NCBI RefSeq assembly: GCF_008704855.1 | Contig: NZ_CP023691.1 | Location: 4,402,001-4,466,000 of the forward strand | Length of the DNA: 64,000 nt | Direction: 5' to 3' | Origin: Streptomyces platensis | Lineage (GTDB): Bacteria > Actinomycetota > Actinomycetes > Streptomycetales > Streptomycetaceae | Shown: positions 8,067 to 15,426 of the stretch, one piece after another | Layout: every line of letters starts with the position of its first letter | Numbering within the stretch: position 1 is the stretch's first letter | Program-made: the position numbers and the translations under genes | Notes under the pieces: generated by a model | Seen by the model: the letters and a program-made list of their open reading frames with translations, nothing else | Database searches by the model: none | Told to the model about the DNA's origin: nothing

Positions 8067-9518
8067 TCACACCCCCATCTCTGCCGCGATCCGTCCGTTC
8101 TTCACCGCTGTGGTCAGGGCCGTGTGGTCTGCTTCCGTGCGGTTCGCGTAGGAGACCGCGAAGGCCGCTATGGCCTCGTCGAGTTCTTCGTTCTTGCCGC
8201 AGTAGCCGGCCAGCAGGCGCGGGTCGACGCTGTGCGAGTGTGCTCGGGCCAGGAGGGCGCCGGTCATCCGGGCGTAGTCGTCCATCTGCTCGCCGGACAG
8301 CTGCGTCGGGTCCACACTGCCCTTGCGATTTCTGAACTGGCGGACCTGGAAGGGCAGCCCGTCCTGCGGGAAGTCGGCCACGTCCGCGCCACCCGTGCCA
8401 CCAACCCCCGACGACTCCATGCCCGGCACCGTCGTCCAGCCCAGCAGGATGTCGCTGACCACCTGCATCCGGCGCTGGCCGAGGACCACCCGGCGGCCCT
8501 CGTGCACCACCGACGGCACCGGGAAGCCGGCCTTCTCCGCGAAGGGAGCCAGCACCGAACCGCGTGCCTCCTTCATCTGAAGGACCAGCGGTTCGCCCCG
8601 GTGGTCGAGCAGCAGCACCACATACGACCGCAGGCCCACGCTGCCCGTACCGACCACACGGAAAGCCACATCGTGCACCGCGTACCGGGCCAGCAGGGGC
8701 AGTCGGTGCTCGGCGATGGTGTCCAGATAGCCGGTGAGGGACGCGGCCACGGCTGCGGCCTCCGCGTCCGGCACCCGCCGCAGAACCGGCTGCGCGTCCA
8801 CGAAACGGCGGCCGCCGTCCGCCACCGGCTCCGTCGCCTTGGCCGCGAACCGCGCGCTGGTGTTCTTACGGGCCTTCTCCGCGACCTGCTCCAGGGTTCC
8901 CAGCAGATCCCGGGCGTCGGTGTGCGAGACCAGGTCCTCGTCGGCGATCGCGTTCCACGCCTCGACGGCCGGCAGCTTGGCCAGCAGCCGCATCGTGCGC
9001 CGATAGGAGCCCGCCGCGTCCTGCGCCGCCCTGCGGCAGTCGTCCTCATCGGCGCCCGCCTCCCGGCCGGCCAGCACGACCGACGCCGCGAGCCGCTTCA
9101 CATCCCATTCCCACGGTCCGTGCAGGGTCTCGTCGAAGTCGTTGAGGTCGATGACGAGGCCGCCGCGGGCGTCGCCGTAGAGGCCGAAGTTGGCGGCATG
9201 CGCGTCTCCGCAGATCTGTGTGCCGATGCCGGTCACCGGGTCGACGGCCAGGTCGTACGCCATCAGGCCCGCGGAGCCGCGAAGGAAAGCGAAGGGGCTC
9301 GCGGCCATCCGGCCGACCCGTATAGGCGTCAGCTCGGGCAGCCGGCCGGCGTTGGACTCCTCGACCGCCCCGACCGCGTCCGGCCGCCCGTCCGCGATCG
9401 ACAGCCCGGCCTGCTCGGCACGCGGGAGCCGCTCCCGCAGCGCCCGCCCCACCGCCTTGGGCGACGGTCCCTGGGCATCCTGACGGGCAAACCCCGGTAC
9501 GTACGGCACACGCGGCAT
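8067..9518 (-). CDS. DUF2252 domain-containing protein
   Basis: A 483-residue protein of the DUF2252 family, distantly related in fold to aminoglycoside phosphotransferase-like kinases. The signature is CGDAHAANFGLYGDARGG followed by IDLNDFDET, placing candidate catalytic Asp/His/Asn and metal-binding Asp residues around 104-128. Function in actinobacteria is unknown and no substrate can be assigned. It is probably monocistronic, reading away from the transporter-like gene. Confidence 0.82.
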   Translation of the reverse strand: MPRVPYVPGFARQDAQGPSPKAVGRALRERLPRAEQAGLSIADGRPDAVGAVEESNAGRLPELTPIRVGRMAASPFAFLRGSAGLMAYDLAVDPVTGIGTQICGDAHAANFGLYGDARGGLVIDLNDFDETLHGPWEWDVKRLAASVVLAGREAGADEDDCRRAAQDAAGSYRRTMRLLAKLPAVEAWNAIADEDLVSHTDARDLLGTLEQVAEKARKNTSARFAAKATEPVADGGRRFVDAQPVLRRVPDAEAAAVAASLTGYLDTIAEHRLPLLARYAVHDVAFRVVGTGSVGLRSYVVLLLDHRGEPLVLQMKEARGSVLAPFAEKAGFPVPSVVHEGRRVVLGQRRMQVVSDILLGWTTVPGMESSGVGGTGGADVADFPQDGLPFQVRQFRNRKGSVDPTQLSGEQMDDYARMTGALLARAHSHSVDPRLLAGYCGKNEELDEAIAAFAVSYANRTEADHTALTTAVKNGRIAAEMGV

Positions 9519-9665
9519 AGCGGGCCACCTCCCCCTTCACGACCTGTGTTCTTGATGTCCCTGCGCTTCAGCGTCGCTGTGTTCTGCGTGCGTCCGCGCG
9601 CCGGCCGGTTCCGGCCCGGCCGACGCCCATGACGTTACCGACGTCCCCGCGCGGCCCGCAGAGCC

Positions 9666-9674
9666 TGTGGATAA
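9666..9674 (-). other. DnaA-box-like 9-mer
   Basis: TGTGGATAA is the reverse complement of TTATCCACA, a perfect DnaA box. It lies just beyond the 3' end of the ABC-2-like membrane gene. Confidence 0.4.
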
Positions 9675-9686
9675 CTCTTCGGACCG

Positions 9687-11072
9687 CTACACGCCCACCG
9701 CCTCTTCCAGTTCCTCCTCCCTCTCCTCCTCCAGCGCCGAGGCGGCATGCGCGGCCCCGTGGCCCCCTCCCGGCTCCGCGCCCCCGGCCGACCGGCCGCT
9801 CCGAGCCGGTTCCGGGACCGTCGCCGCCACCGCGGCCGCCGCGACCGCCACGGCATGAGCCGCCGCCTCCGCCTCCGCGGTACGCCGCCGCTTCTCTGCC
9901 GGCGCCGCCACACCGATCACCACCAGGCCCGCGACCAGCCACCCCACCAGCGTCCAGACGTGTCCCGCCAGGCCGTAGCCGTCGAAGTAGACATGGCTGC
10001 GGACTCCTTCCACGAAGCCCGCGCCGTTCCAGAAGGAGTGCAGCGCCGCGAAGAATCCGTTCTGCATCTCGGGGCGGAAAATCCCGCCGGAGGACGTGAA
10101 GTTGAGCATCACGAAGAGGGTCATCACGCCGAGCGTCGTCCAGCGCTTGAGGAAGGTGTGCAGGCCTGTGCCGATCAGCAGAACGCCCGCCGAGTAGAGC
10201 CAAGCCATGCCCCACAGCCCGCCGAGACGGTGGTCGACCAGGTGGAAGACGGGACCGGCGAACGCCGTCCCGATGAGGCCGACGACGAAGGAGGTGCCGA
10301 TGGCCAGCGCCGTCCGCAGCCGGAGCGGCAGCACGGCTCCGGCGCCGCCGATCACCGCGACCGACGCGTACGAGCCGATGCTGATCGCGACCAGCAGGAA
10401 GAAGACGCCCTGACCGGTCGGGTCGTCCTCGGCGGTCGGCGCCACGTCCGTGACCTTCAGCGGCGCGCCCTGTTGCGCCGCGATCGGGGTGAAGACCTTC
10501 TGGACGACGGCTGCGCTGGTGTCGGAACCGGCCGTCGCCACCAGCAGCTCGGGCACCGGCTTCCCGGGGCGCGCCGCCCCACCGGCCCCGTCCCTGCCCG
10601 CCGACCCACTCGACGTACGCGACCCATCCGAACTACTCGACGCCCCCGCCTCACCGGACCTGCCCGCCCCGCCCCGCGCGCCCTTCGCCCCCGACACATC
10701 CACCGCGTCGGACGCACCCTTCGCGCCCTTCGCACCCTCCGCAGGGATCACATACGCGCCAAAGATGTCCTGATGCTTGAGCCGATCCACCGCCGCCGCC
10801 CGGTCACTGACGGTCCGTACCTCCAGGTCACCGCCCGCCTTGTCGTTGATCGACTGGGCGAGCAGCTGGGCACTCCGGCCGGATCCGACGACCGCCACGG
10901 GCAGATGGTGCGGCGCCGGGTGCGCGAAGGCCCCCAGGTACGCCAGGCCCATCCCGATGCACATCAGCAGCGGGGTGATCAGGTGCGTCAGGACGTGACG
11001 CAGCCCGTTGGCGTGGGCGGCGCGCGCGGGACCGTGCGCGCTTCGGTGGTCGGGACGTCGGACCGTACTCAA
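9687..11072 (-). CDS. ABC-2/YhgE-Pip-like multi-spanning membrane protein
   Basis: A 461-residue protein with one N-terminal membrane segment (LITPLLMCIGMGLAYLGAF), a long extracellular loop containing VAVVGSGRSAQLLAQSINDK and a low-complexity Ser/Gly/Lys stretch at about residues 120-165, then five or six C-terminal membrane segments and an Ala-rich cytoplasmic tail ending EEEREEELEEAVGV. The layout matches ABC-2 permease-like or YhgE/Pip exporters, but no ATPase gene is adjacent. It is divergent from a MarR regulator, the usual layout for a regulated efflux component. Confidence 0.65.
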   Translation of the reverse strand: MSTVRRPDHRSAHGPARAAHANGLRHVLTHLITPLLMCIGMGLAYLGAFAHPAPHHLPVAVVGSGRSAQLLAQSINDKAGGDLEVRTVSDRAAAVDRLKHQDIFGAYVIPAEGAKGAKGASDAVDVSGAKGARGGAGRSGEAGASSSSDGSRTSSGSAGRDGAGGAARPGKPVPELLVATAGSDTSAAVVQKVFTPIAAQQGAPLKVTDVAPTAEDDPTGQGVFFLLVAISIGSYASVAVIGGAGAVLPLRLRTALAIGTSFVVGLIGTAFAGPVFHLVDHRLGGLWGMAWLYSAGVLLIGTGLHTFLKRWTTLGVMTLFVMLNFTSSGGIFRPEMQNGFFAALHSFWNGAGFVEGVRSHVYFDGYGLAGHVWTLVGWLVAGLVVIGVAAPAEKRRRTAEAEAAAHAVAVAAAAVAATVPEPARSGRSAGGAEPGGGHGAAHAASALEEEREEELEEAVGV

Positions 11073-11186
11073 GGGCCAGGCCTTTCCGCTCGTCGGCTCA
11101 GCTGTCCGTCTGCTCAGCTGTGGCCGCAGGGGCCGGTTTTCGCATCAACCCGGACCCGCGACGCCTGGAGGGGCCGCCAGCCCACA

Positions 11187-11227
11187 GTTGGCAATTACAA
11201 CTCTCTTATTGCGTTGTACTATACAAC
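11187..11227. promoter_or_regulatory. Two MarR-type operators and divergent promoter
   Basis: Two 15-bp dyads with the same outer half-sites lie 26 bp apart: GTTG-GCAATTA-CAAC at 11187-11201 and the perfect GTTGTACTATACAAC at 11213-11227. On the minus strand the second contains TATAGT (11223-11218), with TTGCCT (11245-11240) 16 bp upstream, a plausible promoter for the leftward membrane gene. Binding would block it and probably the marR promoter too. Confidence 0.6.
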
Positions 11228-11248
11228 TACCTCTACGAAAGGCAACCC

Positions 11249-11683
11249 GTGGCTCACCGCGAGGACTCCGTCGAGACCATCCAGCAGGAGATGACCGCGT
11301 TCGCCCGCCGGGCCCGCGCGACCGCCGCCCGGATGCATCCTGAGCTGTCGCTGGTCTCCTACACCCTGCTTGCGCACCTCGATGACCAGCAGGGATGCCG
11401 CGCCACGGACCTCGCGGCCCACTACTTCCTGGACAAGTCCACGGTCAGCCGGCAGATCGCCGCACTGGAGAAGCTCGGATTCGTCGAGCGCCGCGTCGAC
11501 CCGGAGGACCACCGCGTCCAGGTGCTGCACCCCACCGAGAAGGGCGACCGGGTGCTCGCCAACGTCACCGCCAGCCGGCGCCGGGCGTTCCACGAGCGGC
11601 TGGCCGACTGGGACGAGGAAGATCTCGACCGCTTCGCGACCTATCTGCGCCGCTACAACGCCGCCCAGGAACGACTGGGGTAA
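11249..11683 (+). CDS. MarR family transcriptional regulator
   Basis: A 144-residue winged-helix regulator. The core reads LSLVSYTLLAHLDDQQGCRATDLAAHY, then the recognition helix region LDKSTVSRQIAALEKLGFVERR and wing DPEDHRVQVLHPTEKG, all typical of MarR. GTG 11249 follows an AAAGG ribosome site and sits 22 bp after a perfect palindrome, implying autoregulation. It is divergent from the ABC-2-like membrane gene, its probable target. The ligand is unknown. Confidence 0.88.
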   Translation: MAHREDSVETIQQEMTAFARRARATAARMHPELSLVSYTLLAHLDDQQGCRATDLAAHYFLDKSTVSRQIAALEKLGFVERRVDPEDHRVQVLHPTEKGDRVLANVTASRRRAFHERLADWDEEDLDRFATYLRRYNAAQERLG

Positions 11684-11767
11684 GGCGCCCGCCTATGGGT
11701 GCCCGCGCGAGCGCGCGCCCAGCCGGAGGCCGCTGCACCGCCTGCCGGCCCGCTCGACCCGCGACGC

Positions 11768-12130
11768 CTACTTCCGGAACCGCTCCGGACACTGCCCGCC
11801 GTCGGCGAGATAGGTCTCCGCCCAGCGCCCCAGCTCCTTGAGCGCCGGCTCCATCGCCAGACCGGCCTCCGTCAGCCGGTAGGCGACGCGCAGCGGCGGC
11901 CCCGCGTCCACCTCGCGGACGACCAGGCCCGTAGACGCCAGCTCCATGAGGCGGTCGGAGAGCATCCGCTCACTGATCCCGGGGATGGCCCGCCGCAGAT
12001 CGGCGAAGTGCACCGGGCCCGGCATCAGGGTGGCGACGATCAACCCCGTCCAGCGCTTCCCGAACAGCTCGAAGACGCGCGTCATCTTGCCGTCGACCTG
12101 CCTGCACATCGCCTCGCCGTGGTCCGCCAT
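11768..12130 (-). CDS. HxlR family transcriptional regulator
   Basis: A 120-residue winged-helix regulator of the HxlR/DUF24 family, with the conserved Cys near the N-terminus (CRQVDGKMTRVFELFGKRWT), LRRAIPGISERMLSDRLMEL and a wing ending VAYRLTEAG. Family members often sense quinones or electrophiles through this Cys. It is divergent from an azoreductase gene, the classic arrangement for quinone-responsive control. It converges with marR. Confidence 0.88.
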   Translation of the reverse strand: MADHGEAMCRQVDGKMTRVFELFGKRWTGLIVATLMPGPVHFADLRRAIPGISERMLSDRLMELASTGLVVREVDAGPPLRVAYRLTEAGLAMEPALKELGRWAETYLADGGQCPERFRK

Positions 12131-12170
12131 ACACCCAGAGTACCGCCTTCTCGTTGGCTACTGCGAAAAA

Positions 12171-12193
12171 GTAAGTTACTGTGCTATCAATAG
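12171..12193. promoter_or_regulatory. Dyads in HxlR-azoreductase divergent region
   Basis: Two short perfect dyads, GTAA-G-TTAC (12171-12179) and CTAT-CA-ATAG (12184-12193), lie in an AT-rich patch between the divergent genes. HxlR regulators bind GTA/TAC-rich palindromes, so these are likely operators; assignment is inference. Confidence 0.45.
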
Positions 12194-12255
12194 TGACGTA
12201 CAGAATTCAACCAGTGGTCGAGCGCCGCCCGGCCGCCTATGGAAGGACCGACCCC

Positions 12256-12906
12256 ATGGCCACGCTTCTGCTCATCGACTCGTCCGTATTTCCCGAGGGC
12301 GGCTCCGCCTCCCGTTCGGTCACCGCGGCCTTCCGCAAGGCCTGGGAGGAGCAGCACCCCGACGGCACCGTGATCCACCGCGATCTGGCCGCCGATCCGC
12401 TGCCGCACCTCGACGGTGCCGGCGCCTCCGCCGCCTTCTCCGACCCGGCCACCCACACCCCCGAGCAGCAGGCGGCCTTCGCACTGCGCGTCGAGCTCGC
12501 CGAGGAGCTGGAGCGGGCCGACGCGATCGTCATCGGCGCGCCGATGTACAACTTCACGATCCCCTCCACGCTCAAGGCGTGGCTCGACCAGGTGATCATC
12601 ATGGGACGTACGGCGGGTGAGCAGCCGTCAGCCAAGGGCACCCCGGTCACCGTCGTCGCCAGCCGTGGCGGTTCCTACGCGCCGGGCACGCCCCGTGAGT
12701 CCTTCGAGTACGTCCAGAACTACCTGGCGGCCGTGCTGAACGGCGGGATGGGCCTGGACGTCGACTTCATCGTCCCGGAGCTGACCATGGCCCCGAACAA
12801 CCCGGCGATGGCCGAGCTGGTCCCGCTGTACGAGACCTCCCGCGACAAGGCCCGCGAGGACGCGGCGGCCAAGGCCAAGGCCCTCGTCGCGCGCCTCGCC
12901 GCCTGA
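12256..12906 (+). CDS. azoR: FMN-dependent NADH-azoreductase / NAD(P)H quinone oxidoreductase
   Basis: A 216-residue flavodoxin-fold reductase that would reduce quinones or azo compounds by two electrons using FMN. Key motifs are LLLIDSSVFPEGGSASRSVT (FMN phosphate loop), IGAPMYNFTIPSTLKAWLDQ and ASRGGSYAPG. ATG 12256 follows GGAAGGACC. It is divergent from an HxlR regulator, fitting induction by quinone or aldehyde stress. A 24-bp palindrome at 12975-12998 lies downstream as a likely terminator. Confidence 0.85.
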   Translation: MATLLLIDSSVFPEGGSASRSVTAAFRKAWEEQHPDGTVIHRDLAADPLPHLDGAGASAAFSDPATHTPEQQAAFALRVELAEELERADAIVIGAPMYNFTIPSTLKAWLDQVIIMGRTAGEQPSAKGTPVTVVASRGGSYAPGTPRESFEYVQNYLAAVLNGGMGLDVDFIVPELTMAPNNPAMAELVPLYETSRDKAREDAAAKAKALVARLAA

Positions 12907-12974
12907 GCCCGGCCGGGACACCGGAGCGGGGCATGGGCGGGCGGCACGACTGCCCACGCGCCCGATGCAGCCAC

Positions 12975-12998
12975 CTCCCGGCGGGCGCCCGCCGGGAG
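12975..12998 (+). terminator. GC-rich palindrome after azoreductase
   Basis: A perfect 24-bp palindrome with 12-bp arms CTCCCGGCGGGC. It lacks a U-run, as is common in Streptomyces terminators. Confidence 0.5.
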
Positions 12999-13252
12999 AG
13001 CGCGTCGCCCGGCCGCCCCACCTCGCGCCCACCCCGGGGGCACCGAATCCCGACCCCTCGGGGCCGCTGCCGCCGGGTTCCGTACGTTCGTCAGTGAGAT
13101 CGCCGGGTAACGGAGGCAACGGGGCGGGCGGAAACGGGTCCGGCGAGGGCGCCGGAGGCTGTGAATGTGACGTAGGCCTCAACGATCCGGCTGACGGCTG
13201 CCGGCGGAGCTCCTCGCCCGTGACATGGGCAACAAGTGACGAACACAACGAA

Positions 13253-13292
13253 AGACCCCCGGTCACCGGATTTCTCCGGAGACCGGGGGTCT
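13253..13292 (-). terminator. Terminator of tRNA-Leu
   Basis: A long hairpin with outer arms AGACCCCCGGTC / GACCGGGGGTCT and an inner CCGGA/TCCGG stem around TTTC, directly 3' of the leftward tRNA. Confidence 0.75.
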
Positions 13293-13298
13293 CATCTG

Positions 13299-13382
13299 TG
13301 CGCGAGGGGGGAGTTGAACCCCCACGCCCTTTCGGGCACTGGAACCTGAATCCAGCGCGTCTGCCTATTCCGCCACCCGCGC
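13299..13382 (-). tRNA. tRNA-Leu (CAG)
   Basis: An 84-nt class II tRNA. The acceptor stem GCGCGGG pairs with CTCGCGC (one G-U), the anticodon stem CTGGA/TCCAG encloses TTCAGGT giving anticodon CAG, a long variable arm is present (TGCCCGAAAGGGCG), and the T-loop is GTTCAACTC. CCA is not encoded. A strong hairpin follows. Confidence 0.93.
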
Positions 13383-13916
13383 ATGGGTGCTGCCGGTTGA
13401 TTCTCTCACGCGATCCGGGCTGTTCTGTCCGGGTCTTGCTGCGAGCGCCTGCCGACATCCAGAACACTAGCACGCTGTCAGGGGTGACTTCACACGCCTT
13501 TTCCCCGGTCCCCGCCGTGCGGCAACCCGGGCGGCACCCCGCCTCACCGCGGGCATTCGCCGCGCGCTGCTCCTAGGGGTCACACTCGCGGTAGCCGCAA
13601 TCAGGGTGCGGGCCGCCCGGTCCGCCTCGGGGCCGGCCGACCCGGCCGGGCCGCTTCATGTCCGACTCCGGGCCCCGCCCGGCCGGAGAGCTCGGCGGTT
13701 GCGGGACACTGTCTTCGGGGCACATCTACGATCGCAGTGCACGAGCACTGGACAAGGAGCAGACAAGCGCCGGGCAACCCTGTGAGGGGCGACACTCGTC
13801 CTCAAGGCGGGAAAGGGGAACCAGCCGATTTCCCTACGCGTGGATACGATCAGTAAGCAGTATCAGGACGACTCGATCAGGACGACCCCGACGAAGACTG
13901 AGGAAGGAGGTGCCCC
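13383..13916. other. Gene-free region before the fha-pknB operon
   Basis: No convincing gene; the short reading frames are low-complexity Arg/Pro shadows. It should hold the operon promoter. A candidate extracytoplasmic sigma-type promoter (GGAAC at 13817-13821, 17-bp spacer, CGT at 13839-13841) lies about 75 bp before fhaA. Confidence 0.5.
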
Positions 13917-14753
13917 GTGGGAGTACTGAAGCGTTTCGAGCAGCGTCTCGAAGGTCTCGTCAACGGCACCTTCGCCAAGGTGTTCAAGTCCGAGGTGCAG
14001 CCCGTTGAGATCGCCGGCGCGCTACAGCGCGAGTGCGACAACAACGCCACCATCTGGAACCGCGACCGCACGGTCGTCCCCAACGACTTCATCGTCGAGC
14101 TGAGCACCCCCGACTACGAGCGGCTGAGCCCCTACAGCGGGCAGCTCGGCGACGAGCTCTCCAGCATGGTCCGCGACTACGCCAAGCAGCAGCGGTACAC
14201 CTTCATGGGCTCGATCAAGGTCCATCTGGAGAAGGCCGACGATCTCGACACCGGCCTGTACCGCGTGCGCAGCCGCACGCTCGCCTCCAGCTCGTCGCAG
14301 GAGCAGCCGGGCCCGGCGGCGGCCGACCGGCGCTCCACCGCGGCGCCTCGCGGCGGCCAGCCCGGCGGCGGCCATGTGAGCCCGCCCCCCATGCCTTCGT
14401 CCCCGCCTCCCGGCGGCGCACAGTCCGTACCCCGTACGGCACCGCCCGGTGCAGGACCGCAGCCCCACGCGCAAACCAGGCGCTGGATCGAGATCAACGG
14501 CACCCGCCACCAGATCTCGCGACCCACGCTCGTGCTGGGTCGCAGCACCGACGCTGACGTACGGATCGACGACCCGGGTGTCTCCCGGCGTCACTGTGAG
14601 ATCCGGGTCGGAACGCCCCCCATGATCCAGGATCTGGGTTCCACGAACGGCATCGTGGTAGACGGGCAGCACACCACTCGCGCTAATCTCCGCGACGGCT
14701 CGCGGATTGTCGTGGGCAGTACCACCATCGTTTACCGGCAAGCCGAAGGGTGA
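13917..14753 (+). CDS. fhaA: FhaA: DUF3662 and FHA domain protein
   Basis: A 278-residue phosphothreonine-binding adaptor. The N-terminal DUF3662 domain (VLKRFEQRLEGLVNGTFAKV to residue about 120) is followed by a Pro/Gly/Ser-rich linker and a C-terminal FHA domain (LVLGRSTDADVRIDDPGVSR, then STNGIVVDG). In mycobacteria FhaA binds the phosphorylated MviN pseudokinase and restrains lipid II export; a MurJ-linked pseudokinase is also in this window (60002-61711). GTG 13917 has an excellent AGGAAGGAGG ribosome site. First gene of the fhaA-pknB operon. Confidence 0.92.
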   Translation: MGVLKRFEQRLEGLVNGTFAKVFKSEVQPVEIAGALQRECDNNATIWNRDRTVVPNDFIVELSTPDYERLSPYSGQLGDELSSMVRDYAKQQRYTFMGSIKVHLEKADDLDTGLYRVRSRTLASSSSQEQPGPAAADRRSTAAPRGGQPGGGHVSPPPMPSSPPPGGAQSVPRTAPPGAGPQPHAQTRRWIEINGTRHQISRPTLVLGRSTDADVRIDDPGVSRRHCEIRVGTPPMIQDLGSTNGIVVDGQHTTRANLRDGSRIVVGSTTIVYRQAEG

Positions 14754-14763
14754 AGCGGGGGCA

Positions 14764-15294
14764 ATGTCAGAGCTGACCCTCACGGTCATGCGGTTGGGTT
14801 TCCTCGCCGTACTGTGGCTGTTCGTCATCGTGGCCGTACAGGTCATCCGCAGCGATCTGTTCGGCACGCGCGTCACACAACGCGGTGCCGCCCGTCGCGG
14901 CGGTCAGGAAGCGCGTGGGCAGCGCCAGGCTGCCGCGCCGCCACAACAGCAGCGCCGCCAGGAAGGCGGCCGCGGCAACAACAACCGGCAGCGCCGCGGA
15001 GCGCCCACGAAGCTCGTGGTCTCCGAAGGCTCGCTGACCGGCACCACCGTCGCCCTCCAGGGCCAGACCATCTCTCTGGGCCGAGCGCACGACTCCACCA
15101 TCGTGCTGGACGACGACTACGCGTCCAGCAGGCATGCCAGGATCTACCCGGACCGTGACGGCCAGTGGATCGTCGAGGACCTCGGTTCCACCAACGGCAC
15201 GTACCTGGACCGGACCCGACTGACGACCCCGACACCGATTCCGCTGGGAGCCCCGATCCGCATCGGCAAGACCGTCATCGAGCTGCGGAAGTAG
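14764..15294 (+). CDS. fhaB: FhaB: membrane-anchored FHA domain protein
   Basis: A 176-residue protein with an N-terminal membrane helix (MRLGFLAVLWLFVIVAVQVI), a basic Gln/Arg-rich linker of about 55 residues, and a C-terminal FHA domain (ISLGRAHDSTIVLDDDYASS; DLGSTNGTYLD). The mycobacterial counterpart (FhaB/FipA) links PknB-type kinases to divisome and elongasome proteins. ATG 14764 lies 10 bp after fhaA with an AGCGGGGG ribosome site; a start at 14707 would overlap fhaA. Confidence 0.9.
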   Translation: MSELTLTVMRLGFLAVLWLFVIVAVQVIRSDLFGTRVTQRGAARRGGQEARGQRQAAAPPQQQRRQEGGRGNNNRQRRGAPTKLVVSEGSLTGTTVALQGQTISLGRAHDSTIVLDDDYASSRHARIYPDRDGQWIVEDLGSTNGTYLDRTRLTTPTPIPLGAPIRIGKTVIELRK

Positions 15295-15426
15295 TACGAC
15301 AATGAGCGAGCGGAGCGAGCGAGCCGCGACGGTCCACTCGGCGGACCCGGGCGTGCTCCCGACCGGAGGGTGGGCAGTGTGGCTCGAAGAGACCGGCTGT
15401 ACCCCGAGCCGACGGGTGAGGTGCGC

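Noticed and set aside
7926..9632. Long rightward frame opposite the DUF2252 gene
   Set aside because: The leftward frame has the GDAHAANF and DFDET signature; the rightward product is featureless.
13601..13795. 64-codon leftward frame upstream of fhaA
   Set aside because: Low-complexity Arg/Pro end, no ribosome site, and it lies in the expected promoter region.
15304..15323. GAGCGAGCGGAGCGAGC-type repeat before pstP, considered as an array or mobile element end
   Set aside because: A short internal repeat of a kind common between Streptomyces genes; no repeat-spacer structure and no transposase.
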